A stretch of DNA of 64,000 bases. Origin: UBA2387 sp019454665 (GTDB lineage: Bacteria > Armatimonadota > Fimbriimonadia > Fimbriimonadales > Fimbriimonadaceae). A program made the position numbers and the translations under genes. The notes under the pieces were generated by a model that saw only the letters and a program-made list of their open reading frames with translations, was not told the DNA's origin and ran no database searches. Shown piece after piece: positions 8,646 through 20,471 of the stretch (positions are counted from its first letter, which is position 1; every line of letters begins with the position of its first letter). The stretch is taken from NCBI GenBank assembly GCA_045862995.1, contig BTVX01000016.1, positions 1 through 64,000 on the forward strand, read 5' to 3'.

Positions 8646-8674
8646 TTGACTCTGGCGATTCGGTTTGGTATCAT
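8646..8674 (+). promoter_or_regulatory. sigma-70-type promoter of the 23S-5S rRNA unit
   Basis: TTGACT at 8646-8651 and TATCAT at 8669-8674 are separated by exactly 17 bases, about 120 bases upstream of the mature 23S start and just after the hslU stop. Just downstream (about 8688-8710) a short hairpin with an 8-bp stem (one G-U pair) lies in the leader. Confidence 0.7.
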
Positions 8675-8746
8675 TTCCCCTTGCCGCTCGCTTCGGAATT
8701 CGGAGCGAGAGGGCCTGCGACACGCACATTGACAGGAGCATATTGG

Positions 8747-8767
8747 TTTAGTGGTTTGACGCATCGA
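8747..8767 (+). other. 5' half of the 23S rRNA processing stem
   Basis: TTTAGTGG (8747-8754) and TTGACGCATCGA (8756-8767) are complementary to CCACTAAA (11798-11805) and TCGATGTGTCAA (11784-11795), with one G-U pair and a small bulge. The roughly 20-bp helix would close the pre-23S into a loop, the usual RNase III substrate, and shows that the transcript spans the whole gene. Confidence 0.75.
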
Positions 8768-8799
8768 GCAACTTCTTTGAAGCTGCGAATCGAAGAATT

Positions 8800-11752
<2,953 letters not shown>

Positions 11753-11783
11753 CTCACCCTTCGCTTCAACGCTTCGAAGGAAT

Positions 11784-11805
11784 TCGATGTGTCAATCCCA
11801 CTAAA
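11784..11805 (+). other. 3' half of the 23S rRNA processing stem
   Basis: Complement of 8747-8767. It lies in the 108-base spacer between 23S and 5S, which holds no tRNA. Confidence 0.7.
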
Positions 11806-11860
11806 TCAGTATGCACCCTGTCGGCGTGTCGCTGACAATCGCATACAGACAGTTTCTATT

Positions 11861-11974
11861 CGGGTGACCATGGCGAGAGGGAAACACCCGTTCCCATCCC
11901 GAACACGGCAGTTAAGCCTCTCAGCGGCGGAAGTACTCGGAGGGCAGCCTCCCGGAAGATAAGCGCGTTGCCCG
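11861..11974 (+). rRNA. rrf: 5S ribosomal RNA
   Basis: About 114 bases with the conserved core CCCATCCCGAACACGGCAG followed by TTAAGCC. CGGGTGAC at the 5' end pairs with GTTGCCCG at the 3' end (helix I). It follows 23S after 108 bases and is presumably cut from the same transcript. Confidence 0.93.
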
Positions 11975-11993
11975 GATAGAAGATTTTGCACGA

Positions 11994-12019
11994 AAGCGCG
12001 GCCCTCAAAAGCCGCGCTT
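11994..12019 (+). terminator. rho-independent-type terminator of the rRNA unit
   Basis: AAGCGCGGC (11994-12002) and GCCGCGCTT (12011-12019) form a perfect 9-bp stem with an 8-base loop, followed by a weak T-rich stretch (CGTCGTTTGTC). It sits between 5S and the end of the opposite-strand glycosyltransferase gene and may serve both directions. Confidence 0.6.
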
Positions 12020-12040
12020 CGTCGTTTGTCAAAGGCTCGA

Positions 12041-13414
12041 TCAGGGCAAATCGAGGTACTCGATGTGCAACTCGTCCGCCAACTCGCGATCCACAAATCC
12101 CTCGCCGGCGTCGGCAAGCGGAGCAGGCAGCGGCGCCGCGGCTTTCTCCCGAACACCCAACTGGTTCGCCCGCTCTTCCGAACCGGCAGTGACGGGCCAC
12201 AGGGTGGCGTCGGCCCAGTAACTGGTCAGGAACTCGCGCCAGACGCGGTCGTAGACCGCGCTGGTCTGGGCGGCGATTCCCGTCCAATCGAACTCCGACA
12301 CCAGCCGGGCCCGTGCCTTGGCACTCAAACGCCCGGAAAACTCGGGGTCGCGGAGGACGCGCAGGACGCCCCAGGCCAGAGATTCCGCCGAGCCGGCATA
12401 CGTCGTGGTGCCGGTCACATCGTGCAGGACCACTTCCCGCAAGCCGCCGGCGTCGCTTGTCACCACAGGGGCTCCGGCCGCCATCGCTTCCAAGGCGACG
12501 ATGCCAAAGGGCTCGTAGAGCGATGGGAAAACCGCGACATCCGCGCACCGATAGAGCTGGTGCAGCGAACGGTTCGCCATGAATCCGGTGAAAAGCACCT
12601 TGCCCTCTAGTCCATACCAGTGCACGAAGCGCTCGAGCGAGGCGCGGTGCCCGCCGCCGACGATTACAAACTTGGTGTTGGGCATCTCGGCGAGGATCGC
12701 GCCCGCGGCATTGAGCAGCACATGGATGCCTTTCTCGCGGACGAACCGCCCGACGTACATGACGATCTTCTCGTCGGGCAGCGCAAGTCGCGAGCGCCAT
12801 TCGGCCCGCTCCGCTTCGGACCACTCGAACTGGAACTTCTCGGGTTCCACCCCGTTGTAGATGACGTCCACCTTGTCAGCGGGGCAGTCGAAATACCGCC
12901 CTACTTCGGCCTTCATGAACTCGGAACATACGATGACGCGCCAGGCCTCGTAGGTGAGCCAGTACTCTTGCTCGTGGATCGTCTTCTGGGTCGGCGTGTG
13001 GATTCCGCCGTTGCGCCCCCACTCCGTCGCGTGGATGGTGGCCACGATCGGCAGTTTGTAGTCGTACTTCAGGTTGCGGGCCGAATCGAGCGAGAGCCAG
13101 TCGTGCGCGTGGAAGACCGTGGGCTGTCCGCCCGGTCGCCAATCCTCGAGCAGTTTGCGGACCCGAACTTCGGTCGCCTGGTTGAGCAACTGGATCTCGT
13201 GGATGAAGTCGTTGGGGGCTTGGGCCAGATGGACTCGGTGGACGTGGACGCCGCTCGGCTCGGTTTCTTCGTCGGGGGCTTGCGGGGTCGCCTTGGTCAC
13301 CACGTGGATTTCGTGGCCCATGGCGGCCAGGCGCTTTGAGAGGTCGAACACATGCGGGCTGATGCCGCCGACGATTCGGGGCGGATACTCCCACGAGAGC
13401 ATGATGACGCGCAT
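12041..13414 (-). CDS. GT4-family glycosyltransferase (GlgA-like)
   Basis: GT-B fold glycosyltransferase of 457 residues that transfers a sugar from a nucleotide donor. The N-terminal domain starts MRVIMLSWEYPPRIVGGIS, the glycine loop seen in bacterial glycogen-synthase-like and other GT4 enzymes. The C-terminal domain has VGRFVREKG and the donor-site EPFGIVALEAMAAGAPVV with the E-x7-E pair. Acidic residues and Leu close the chain. The frame stays open upstream to 14644, but that part is antisense to the subtilase gene, so the start is ATG 13414. Whether it makes glycogen or a surface or capsular glycan cannot be decided here. Confidence 0.85.
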   Translation of the reverse strand: MRVIMLSWEYPPRIVGGISPHVFDLSKRLAAMGHEIHVVTKATPQAPDEETEPSGVHVHRVHLAQAPNDFIHEIQLLNQATEVRVRKLLEDWRPGGQPTVFHAHDWLSLDSARNLKYDYKLPIVATIHATEWGRNGGIHTPTQKTIHEQEYWLTYEAWRVIVCSEFMKAEVGRYFDCPADKVDVIYNGVEPEKFQFEWSEAERAEWRSRLALPDEKIVMYVGRFVREKGIHVLLNAAGAILAEMPNTKFVIVGGGHRASLERFVHWYGLEGKVLFTGFMANRSLHQLYRCADVAVFPSLYEPFGIVALEAMAAGAPVVTSDAGGLREVVLHDVTGTTTYAGSAESLAWGVLRVLRDPEFSGRLSAKARARLVSEFDWTGIAAQTSAVYDRVWREFLTSYWADATLWPVTAGSEERANQLGVREKAAAPLPAPLADAGEGFVDRELADELHIEYLDLP

Positions 13415-13567
13415 GGCTTGCCCGCATTGTACTTGCACAAACTCAGCGTAACGGGGCCGGACGCCGCGCGTCTTGCTCCAATGGTGAAGGAACAGGGGCG
13501 GCGAATCCCGTGCTCGTCTCCACGCCGCTCCGGACCTTCCCGATTCGCCATGCCGTAAACTGGCCGT

Positions 13568-15382
13568 ATGAGGTTGCTCCGCGCCCCGAACCGCCTTGGA
13601 ATCGTCCTGTTTGCGGTGCTGGCGGCCGGTGGCGCCCATGCCCAAAGCACGGGATACACGTACTACAAGGCGTTCCGGCCCCTTGCACCCACGCCGTTGC
13701 AGCCGCACCGCGAAGCGAACGGCTATTGGTCGCCGGTGTTCGAGAACGGCCAGGGGTTCGTGACCATTCTGCCCGAGGTCATCGTGCGGTTCAGCCCGGG
13801 TGTGTCGTCCTCGTGGGCAAGGGCGACTCTGGACTCGCTCGGCGACGTGGTGGAGTCTGGCGCAAGCGGCCTCGACGATACGTACCGCGTCCGCATGCGG
13901 GTGCCCAACGCTTATGCCGTGCTCGATGCCGCCAACGCTCTGGCGAAGTCGCCCCATGTGATCTTCGCGGAGCCGAACGCCTGGTTCACCGGCGCGGGCG
14001 CGTTCACGCCCAACGATCCCAGCTATCCAGTGTGCTGGGGCCTGCACAACACGGGACAACTCGCCAACAGCCTTCCAGGGTTCGATGTGGATGCGCCCGA
14101 AGCTTGGGATCGTGTGCAAGGCGATGCGCGAATCAAGGTCCTCGTGATTGACACAGGGGTGCAGCAGGACCACCCGGACATTGACCAGTTGCCGGGGCAC
14201 GACGTGACCACCGACGCGGGCAACGGTGGGCCGGTCAACAGCAACGACAACCATGGAACGGCAGTGGCCGGTGTCGTGGGTGCCCGCACCAACAACGGCT
14301 TGGGAACCTCCGGCTTGGCTTTCGGCTCGCCCTGCGTTTCCGTCCGGACGTTCATCACCCAGAACCCGCAAGGCGGATGGTCCTCGCAAACGACATGGAC
14401 CACGGACGCGCTGGAGTGGGGACGTCAGCAAGGCGTCCGGGTCACGCTGAACAGCAACTACTATTCGTTCCAGAGTGCGTTCATCGCGGAGAAGTACGCT
14501 CAGTTGCGCGAACTGGGCATCGTGCATGTGGCGAGTTCGGGCAACAACGGCGAGGCTGTGGTGAGCTACCCCGCCCAGTTGCCGAGCGTGCTCGCCGTCG
14601 GCGCGATCACGAACCGGGGCGTCCGGGCGAGCTATTCGAATCACGGGCCGAATCTGGCGCTGGTCGCGCCGGGCTCGACGATCTACACCACCGACCGCAC
14701 CGGCGCACGGGGATACAGTTCCACCGAGGACTACGTGTTCTTAAGCGGCACGTCGTACTCCGCGCCGTTCGTCGCCGGCGCTGCCGCGCTGGTTTTGTCA
14801 GCCAACCGCTTCCTGCTGGCCACCCACGTCGAGGCGATCCTGGAGCAGAACGCGACCGATCTGGGGCCGACGGGCCGCGACGACGAGTACGGCCACGGGC
14901 TGCTGAACGCCGATCGAGCGGTCGCCCGAGCCAAGGCGATCAAAGCGCTCGGGCGCGTGGTGTTCCAGTCCTCCTCCGGAGCGGTGCCCACTCTGGTGCA
15001 GTTCGACTATCGTCGCGAGGGCTCGACGACCACGTTCGACAGCGAGCCGGTCACCCTCGGGGCCCAGGGGGCGTTCACCGTGCCCATTCCGCTGGGCAAC
15101 TTCTCGCTATCGGTGAAGGCGAGCCACTGGCTGCGACGCACCTTGAGCCTCTCGAATCCCGATGGCGAACTGACGAACGTTGAATTCAACCTAGTGAACG
15201 GGGACGTCAATGGCGATAATTCCATCAACGTGCTCGACTTCCTCGGGTTGAGGGCGGCCTTTGGGGCTGTCCCTTCCAACCCGAACTGGAATGCGGGTGC
15301 CGACTTGAACGACGACGGAAGAGTGGACATCGCGGACTTCTTCGTGTTGCGTGCCGGGTTCGGCCGCGCCGGTGATCCGTGA
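13568..15382 (+). CDS. secreted subtilisin-like serine protease with dockerin-like C terminus
   Basis: Peptidase family S8 protein of 604 residues. A signal peptide (IVLFAVLAAGGAHA) is followed by a pro-region of about 110 residues, then the catalytic domain with Asp 195 (VIDTG), His 229 (NHGTAVAGV) and Ser 396 (SGTSYSAPFVAG). After the protease comes a small beta domain with KASHWLRR, then two calcium-loop repeats (NGDVNGDNSINVLDF and DLNDDGRVDIADF), the pattern of a type I dockerin. Cohesin partners are not expected in a non-cellulosomal organism, so the module may simply be a calcium-stabilised surface element. The next gene encodes a second subtilase with the same C-terminal block, so the pair probably arose by duplication. 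Confidence 0.9.
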   Translation: MRLLRAPNRLGIVLFAVLAAGGAHAQSTGYTYYKAFRPLAPTPLQPHREANGYWSPVFENGQGFVTILPEVIVRFSPGVSSSWARATLDSLGDVVESGASGLDDTYRVRMRVPNAYAVLDAANALAKSPHVIFAEPNAWFTGAGAFTPNDPSYPVCWGLHNTGQLANSLPGFDVDAPEAWDRVQGDARIKVLVIDTGVQQDHPDIDQLPGHDVTTDAGNGGPVNSNDNHGTAVAGVVGARTNNGLGTSGLAFGSPCVSVRTFITQNPQGGWSSQTTWTTDALEWGRQQGVRVTLNSNYYSFQSAFIAEKYAQLRELGIVHVASSGNNGEAVVSYPAQLPSVLAVGAITNRGVRASYSNHGPNLALVAPGSTIYTTDRTGARGYSSTEDYVFLSGTSYSAPFVAGAAALVLSANRFLLATHVEAILEQNATDLGPTGRDDEYGHGLLNADRAVARAKAIKALGRVVFQSSSGAVPTLVQFDYRREGSTTTFDSEPVTLGAQGAFTVPIPLGNFSLSVKASHWLRRTLSLSNPDGELTNVEFNLVNGDVNGDNSINVLDFLGLRAAFGAVPSNPNWNAGADLNDDGRVDIADFFVLRAGFGRAGDP

Positions 15383-15440
15383 ACCTGATTCCGTCGTCGG
15401 TCGTCCAAAGAACAGTGGGGCGTCGCCCCTTCCCATCATC

Positions 15441-17687
15441 ATGACCATCAAGCCACTCGTTGCATCACTTGGACTGGTTTTGGCCGCTGCTTCGTTTGGC
15501 CAGGAGTCGGTTTCCGTCGAGCAGATGAAGGCCGAAGGGCGGGCGAAGACCCTGGCTTCGCAGCCGATCCTGTTGCATCAGCTGATCGTGTTCCTGCGCA
15601 CGCCGTCCGACCGTCAGGCGTTCGCTCGCGATCATGGCATGGTGTGGCTCACTTCGTTGAGGAGCGACGAGCGATGGGGCCTGGTGCAGGTTCCGAGCGT
15701 CCGTTCGATCCATGACGCCGCCGAAGCCGTGCGTCGCGATCCAAGGACCTGGCTTGTCGAGATCAACAAGATTGTCCAGCGCGAGAGGCGATGGGTTCCC
15801 AACGATCCTTACTTCCCGAAGGATGCGCCGTCGGCTGGGCGAAAGGGCCAGTGGCACTTGGTGAACCAGCATGGCACGGGCATTGACGCCAACGTCTGGG
15901 GGGCGTGGGGTCGCGAGGCGACGGGCAGCGGGGTGGTGATCGGTATCTGCGACGACGGACTCCAGACCGCGCACCCCGACTTGGCGCCCAACTACTCGGC
16001 GGTGAACAGCTGGGACTTCGGCCAGGGCGACGGCGATCCAAACCCGGTGACCTCGCTCGACGTTCACGGCACAGCCGTTGCCGGTGTAGCCGGCGCACGG
16101 GGAGGCAACAGCATCGGCGTCACCGGTGCGGCGCCTTTGGCGTTGCTCGCCGGTCTGCGGCTCGACTTCGAATCCTCCAACACGCTGCCGTTCATTGACG
16201 TGATGACCTACCGCAGCAGCGGCGCGAACACGCAGATCAAGATCAAGAACCACAGCTACGGCGCGGCGTCGCCGTTCCAGCCTTCGGCGGCGGAATCGGC
16301 GGCTCTTGCCACTTCGGCCAATGCGGGCACCATCCATGTGATCGCGGCAGGCAACTCGCGCGGCGGCTCGAACGAGGACGCGAACAAGGCCGAGCCCCAA
16401 AACTCTCCGCACGCGATCGTGGTGTCCGCGATGACGAACAGCGGCACGTTCGCGGATTACTCGGACTTCGGTTCGAACATCATCTGCACCGCACCCTCCG
16501 ATGGGGCGACCGGATTCGGGATTCTCACGACGGATCGAACGGGGGATGCCGGATACAACGGATTCCCAGACACGTCCTACACCGACATCTTTGGCGGCAC
16601 GTCTTCAGCGGCACCTTTGGTGGCCGGCGTTGCAGCCCTGGTGAAGCAGGTCCAACCCTCGCTGAACGCGCGGTTCTTCAAGCATCTGCTCGTCCGCACC
16701 TCGCGCAAGGTCCATCCCGGTGACGCAAGCCCGCAAAGCGACGGCGGCTGGAAGACCAACGGCGCGGGTTACCAGTTCAATCAGAACTACGGCTTCGGCT
16801 TGATAGACGCCAACGCCCTGACCCAACAAGCGGCCCTGTTCTCAGGCGTGACTGCCCTTGAAACGCGGACCACTGGAACGGTGAATGTGAACGCGGCCAT
16901 CCCAGACAACAATCTGACAGGCATCTCCCGAACCTTCACGCTGAGCGGTGGCGGCAAGATCGAGGAGGTCTTGGTGACGTTGCAGGCGACCCACACGTAT
17001 CGCGGCGACCTGGAAGCCGTTCTCACCTCGCCGGCGGGAACGTCCTCTCGGGTGTTCCGAGCGCATGGCGTGGATGGCGGCGCGAACCTGAACTGGACGT
17101 TCTGCATGAACACGTTCTGGGGCGAGAATCCCAACGGCACGTGGACGCTCACTGTGAAGGACACGTTCCAACAGGACTCGGGCACGTGGACCAACTTCTC
17201 CGTGACGGCGCGAGTGGGGGACTTGGTCGGCTCGACGAACCCGCTGTCGGGCACGGTGACCCTCGGCAACTTTTCGGGCACGGTGACCTCGATTCCCATG
17301 ACGTTCGAACTGGTGGACACCGCGAACAACAACGTGCTGGCCAGCACGACGATGAACCTGGGAAGCGGAGGCGCGTACGTCTGGAACGTGTCGCTGACCG
17401 GCACCTACCACCTGAGAGCGAAAGCGAGCCACTGGCTGCGCCGACGCCTTTCGAGCGTCAACATCGTGTCCGGCGGCGTCAGCGGGCTCAACTTCACGTT
17501 GGTCAACGGCGATGTGAACAACGACAACTCGATCAACGTGAGCGATTTCCTTCAGTTGCGCGCCGCATTCGGGAGTTCGAGCGGGTCGGGCAACTGGAAT
17601 CCGAATGCGGACCTGAACGGAGATGGGTCGGTCAACGTGACCGACTTCCTGATCCTTCGGGCCAACTTCGGTCAAACGGGGCAGTAG
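15441..17687 (+). CDS. secreted kexin-like subtilase with P domain and dockerin-like C terminus
   Basis: Family S8 protease of 748 residues. Signal peptide (LVASLGLVLAAASFG), pro-region, and a catalytic domain with Asp 171 in ICDDG, His 209 in HGTAVAGV and Ser 388 in GGTSSAAPLVAG. The DDG form of the Asp motif and the P/homo B domain that follows (about 475-600, with GDLEAVLTSPAGTSS and NPNGTWTLTVKD) are features of the kexin/proprotein-convertase branch. The tail repeats the neighbour's module: KASHWLRR, NGDVNNDNSINVSDF and DLNGDGSVNVTDF. It lies 58 bases after the first protease gene. ATG 15441 gives the signal peptide directly. Confidence 0.9.
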   Translation: MTIKPLVASLGLVLAAASFGQESVSVEQMKAEGRAKTLASQPILLHQLIVFLRTPSDRQAFARDHGMVWLTSLRSDERWGLVQVPSVRSIHDAAEAVRRDPRTWLVEINKIVQRERRWVPNDPYFPKDAPSAGRKGQWHLVNQHGTGIDANVWGAWGREATGSGVVIGICDDGLQTAHPDLAPNYSAVNSWDFGQGDGDPNPVTSLDVHGTAVAGVAGARGGNSIGVTGAAPLALLAGLRLDFESSNTLPFIDVMTYRSSGANTQIKIKNHSYGAASPFQPSAAESAALATSANAGTIHVIAAGNSRGGSNEDANKAEPQNSPHAIVVSAMTNSGTFADYSDFGSNIICTAPSDGATGFGILTTDRTGDAGYNGFPDTSYTDIFGGTSSAAPLVAGVAALVKQVQPSLNARFFKHLLVRTSRKVHPGDASPQSDGGWKTNGAGYQFNQNYGFGLIDANALTQQAALFSGVTALETRTTGTVNVNAAIPDNNLTGISRTFTLSGGGKIEEVLVTLQATHTYRGDLEAVLTSPAGTSSRVFRAHGVDGGANLNWTFCMNTFWGENPNGTWTLTVKDTFQQDSGTWTNFSVTARVGDLVGSTNPLSGTVTLGNFSGTVTSIPMTFELVDTANNNVLASTTMNLGSGGAYVWNVSLTGTYHLRAKASHWLRRRLSSVNIVSGGVSGLNFTLVNGDVNNDNSINVSDFLQLRAAFGSSSGSGNWNPNADLNGDGSVNVTDFLILRANFGQTGQ

Positions 17688-17748
17688 CGCGCGGTGGTTG
17701 AACCTGAACAAATCTGCAAAAAGTGCAGAAAGTGCCCCGAAACGGTTT

Positions 17749-17767
17749 CACCTGCGGTCCGCAGGTG
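17749..17767. promoter_or_regulatory. perfect 9-bp inverted repeat upstream of a PEP-CTERM gene
   Basis: CACCTGCGG (17749-17757) and CCGCAGGTG (17759-17767) flank a single T. The one-base spacing is too tight for a hairpin loop, so this reads as a protein-binding palindrome rather than a terminator. It lies about 70 bases before the PEP-CTERM start, near a possible -10 TAGAAT at 17769-17774. No regulator is identified. Confidence 0.35.
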
Positions 17768-17835
17768 ATAGAATGGAGTCCGGTGTACCCTTGGAGTGGG
17801 TGTGCCGACTGGTTGTGATTGGAGGTTATCTACAT

Positions 17836-18531
17836 ATGCGCATGACAACTTCGCGCCTCAAGGCCGCATTTGCGGTCATCCCCTTTGCCCTTGTGGGGTC
17901 CGCGAGCGCCCAGACGGTTGATTTTTGGTTGAATCAAACCGGCGACGCCGCGAGTGCCCGCCCCACCTCGATCAACATCGCGCCCGGTGGTGCGAACGTT
18001 GACCTGACCGGATACTACAACGTGTCCGGCCTGGGTGGCACCGATCTCGTCGTCGTTCAGGCCATGGTCGGATACGGCTCGGCGACCAGCGTTGGCCAGG
18101 GAGCCAGCAACACCGAAACGGCCGTTACGCTTCGCAACGACCTGAGCTCGGCGTTCACCTACTACAACAGCTTCGGCAACGTGGGTGGCCAAGGCGGAGC
18201 CGCCGGTACTGGCACGCGACCTTATGGCGCGATGGTCGCCGCGTTCTCGCTCGCCGGCTCGCTTCCCAAAGATACGGACACCAAGATGTTCGACATCCGG
18301 CTGAACGCGAACCTGAACGTGGGCGAGTCCCGACAGGTCCACATTTGGCAGTGGCCCATCGAGGGCGGCGAAACGAACTGGCGATCCGTTGCCACCGACG
18401 CCAACTTCAACAACTTCGTCCCCGCGCAGAGCTACACGGTCACGATCAACGCCGTGCCCGAGCCGGCCACAATGGCCGCTCTCGCACTTGGCCTTGGCGG
18501 TCTCGTACTGCGACGACGCCGAGCCAAGTAA
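17836..18531 (+). CDS. PEP-CTERM sorting domain protein
   Basis: Secreted protein of 231 residues. An N-terminal signal peptide (AAFAVIPFALVGSASA) is followed by a soluble beta-rich domain with no recognised family. The C terminus is a PEP-CTERM tripartite signal: VPEPAT, a hydrophobic helix and RRRRAK. Such proteins are cleaved by an exosortase and displayed at the outer surface or in extracellular matrix. GGAGG at 17821-17825 supports ATG 17836. A strong hairpin follows the stop, so it is a single-gene transcript. Confidence 0.85.
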   Translation: MRMTTSRLKAAFAVIPFALVGSASAQTVDFWLNQTGDAASARPTSINIAPGGANVDLTGYYNVSGLGGTDLVVVQAMVGYGSATSVGQGASNTETAVTLRNDLSSAFTYYNSFGNVGGQGGAAGTGTRPYGAMVAAFSLAGSLPKDTDTKMFDIRLNANLNVGESRQVHIWQWPIEGGETNWRSVATDANFNNFVPAQSYTVTINAVPEPATMAALALGLGGLVLRRRRAK

Positions 18532-18555
18532 GGCCAGCGCACTCAACTCCCTTGC

Positions 18556-18584
18556 CGGAGGCTCATCCATCGGATGAGCCTCCG
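18556..18584 (+). terminator. rho-independent terminator after the PEP-CTERM gene
   Basis: A perfect 13-bp stem (CGGAGGCTCATCC at 18556-18568 with its complement at 18572-18584) around the loop ATC, followed by CTCGTTGTTT. Confidence 0.8.
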
Positions 18585-18620
18585 CTCGTTGTTTCCAGGG
18601 CCCACGGGTAACATGCGCCC

Positions 18621-19439
18621 ATGCCCTCCACGGCGCTCCAACAAGCGTATCCACTCGACGCCGATACCATCGCGACCTATCAGCGAAACGGCCACATCCG
18701 CCTGAATGGAGTCCTCTCCGAGGCCGATCTCGCCCCATATCGTGCCGCCATCCGCGAAGTCGTCGCCCAGATGAACCGAGAGACGCGGCCCATGGAGCAG
18801 CGCGACACCTACGCGAAGGCCTTCATCCAGATCATCAACCTCTGGGAGATGGACGAGCGCGTCAAGGAGTTCTCGCTCGCAGGGCGGTTCGGACAGATTG
18901 CCTGCGAGCTCATGGGCTGCCGGGCAGTGCGCATGTACCACGATCAGGCCCTGTTCAAGGAGCCCGGCGGCGGACCGACGCCTTGGCACCAAGACCAGTT
19001 CTACTGGCCGATCGCCTCGAACAACACGATCACGATGTGGATGCCGCTCGTAGACGTGACCGCCGACATGGGCACCATGCAGTTCGCCAGCGGTTCGCAC
19101 GCCGAGGGCTATATCGGCGAACTCGCGATCAGCGACGCCTCGGAGACGTTCTTCGAGAACTTCGTGAAGTCGAAGGGTTACCCATTGGCTGGCTGCGGCG
19201 ACATGAAGGCCGGAGACGCCAGCTTCCACTCGGGATGGACGCTCCACCGTGCCCCGGGCAACAGCAGCGCCGAGCGCGCCCGCGAGGCGATGACGATCAT
19301 CTTCGTGGACGCCGAGGCCACCGTCTTGCAGCCCGACCACGCCAACCGGCAGAACGACATGGAGCGGTTCTTCCCGGGGCTCAAGCCCGGCGACCCGATC
19401 TCCAGTCCGCTGAACCCGATCCTCTACTCCCGTGACTGA
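18621..19439 (+). CDS. phytanoyl-CoA dioxygenase family protein
   Basis: Fe(II)/2-oxoglutarate-dependent oxygenase of 272 residues. The double-stranded beta-helix core is marked by PWHQDQ (iron ligands His 123 and Asp 125) and WTLHRAPGN (distal His 209 and the nearby Arg that would hold 2-oxoglutarate). The family hydroxylates diverse small molecules; bacterial members are not restricted to phytanoyl-CoA and the substrate is unknown. It follows a terminator, so it has its own promoter. Its 3' end overlaps the DUF3052 gene by eight bases. Confidence 0.85.
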   Translation: MPSTALQQAYPLDADTIATYQRNGHIRLNGVLSEADLAPYRAAIREVVAQMNRETRPMEQRDTYAKAFIQIINLWEMDERVKEFSLAGRFGQIACELMGCRAVRMYHDQALFKEPGGGPTPWHQDQFYWPIASNNTITMWMPLVDVTADMGTMQFASGSHAEGYIGELAISDASETFFENFVKSKGYPLAGCGDMKAGDASFHSGWTLHRAPGNSSAERAREAMTIIFVDAEATVLQPDHANRQNDMERFFPGLKPGDPISSPLNPILYSRD

Positions 19440-19836
19440 CCCCGGCTATTCTGGCAAGCCGCTGCGCGAGAAACTCGGTCTGAGGGAGACTCATCGCGCT
19501 CGCTTCGTGGGAGTGCCCGCCTCCGTGCTGGAGCGGCTTGCCCCGTTGCCCGATCCGAGCGACCATCCCTTTGACTTTGTGATGTGGTTCCCAACGTCGG
19601 CGCACGAGCTGGAGGCCGGGTTCGCCGAGTTCGAAGCGGTGCTGGCCGGGAAGGGGATGCTGTGGGTGGCGTGGCCCAAGAAGTCCTCGCCCCTGCGCAA
19701 CACGCTCGAGTTCGCCAACGTTCAGCGGGCTGGGCTGGATGCGGGGCTGGTGGACACCAAGGTCTGTGCCGTGGACGAGGACTTTACGGGGCTGAAGTTC
19801 CTGCGGCGCAAAGACGATCCCAAGCGGCTCGCTTAG
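19432..19836 (+). CDS. DUF3052 family protein
   Basis: Small cytosolic protein of 134 residues. It has the DUF3052 pattern: N-terminal GYSGKPLREKLGL, a central FDFVMWFPTS, then MLWVAWPKKSS and a C-terminal GLVDTKVCAVDEDFTGLKF. No enzymatic function is established for the family. The GTG start overlaps the dioxygenase stop by eight bases, indicating coupled translation. Its stop overlaps that of the convergent aldolase gene by four bases. Confidence 0.8.
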   Translation: MTDPGYSGKPLREKLGLRETHRARFVGVPASVLERLAPLPDPSDHPFDFVMWFPTSAHELEAGFAEFEAVLAGKGMLWVAWPKKSSPLRNTLEFANVQRAGLDAGLVDTKVCAVDEDFTGLKFLRRKDDPKRLA

Positions 19837-20471
19837 ACAAGTCGCCCGTGAAGACCCGCCGCCTCCAGAACCGAGGCATCGGCCTGCGAGAGGGGGCGGA
19901 TGGAGCCCAAACTCCGCGCCAGCCACAGCACCCGGGCCACACGCTCCAGTGATTCCATGCGGTCGCATGCGTCCGGTAGGTCCCGGCCGAGGGTCGCCGC
20001 CCCGTGGTGGCTGAGCAGAAACGTCTTGTGGTCGGCGAGAAAGGGCTCCAAACGGTCGGGGACTTCCTCGGTTCCGGGCGTCGAGTAGGGGACCAGCGGC
20101 ACGGGCCCCAACACCAGATCGGCCTCTGGCATCACCCCGGTAGGGATCGTCTCGCCCACCAGCGTGAGAGCCGTCGCGACCGGCGGGTGGGCGTGCACCA
20201 CGGCCGCGCAGTCCGCTCGCCTGGCGTAGCACCGCAGGTGGAGCTTGATTTCGGAACTGGGAACGCCGCCGTGGACGGGCGTGCCGTCCGGGCGGATGAC
20301 GACCAGATCGCCCACCCGAAGGTGGCCCTTGGACAGTCCGCTGGGCGTGCAAAGGATGCGGTCGTGATCGAGCCGGACGCTGAGGTTGCCCTCGCATGCC
20401 CCGATCAGCCCCCGCTCCCAAAGGCGGCGGCCCATTTCGACCATCAACGCGCGGATCGAGGCTTCGGTCAT
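19833..20471 (-). CDS. class II aldolase/adducin family protein (fuculose-phosphate aldolase-like)
   Basis: Zinc-dependent aldolase fold of 212 residues. EGNLSVR and TPSG(L)SKG form the phosphate-binding part, HAHPP supplies two zinc His ligands and LSHHGA the third. Family members cleave L-fuculose-1-phosphate or L-ribulose-5-phosphate, or act on related sugar phosphates and dehydration products; the exact substrate is uncertain. ATG 20471 is preceded by GGGGTGG; a TTG three codons earlier is possible. It is the only gene on this strand here and converges with DUF3052. Confidence 0.8.
   Translation of the reverse strand: MTEASIRALMVEMGRRLWERGLIGACEGNLSVRLDHDRILCTPSGLSKGHLRVGDLVVIRPDGTPVHGGVPSSEIKLHLRCYARRADCAAVVHAHPPVATALTLVGETIPTGVMPEADLVLGPVPLVPYSTPGTEEVPDRLEPFLADHKTFLLSHHGAATLGRDLPDACDRMESLERVARVLWLARSLGSIRPLSQADASVLEAAGLHGRLV

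Noticed and set aside
8729..8757. TTGACA followed by TGGTTT as a second rRNA promoter
   Set aside because: The -10 is poor and the site overlaps the processing stem; the promoter at 8646 is better.
11856..12824. 322-codon minus-strand ORF across 5S and the glycosyltransferase
   Set aside because: It overlaps the 5S rRNA and is a frame-shifted, Arg-rich shadow of the real gene.
13415..14644. 400-codon upstream extension of the glycosyltransferase frame
   Set aside because: It lies antisense to the signal peptide and catalytic domain of the subtilase, and the family N terminus is at ATG 13414.
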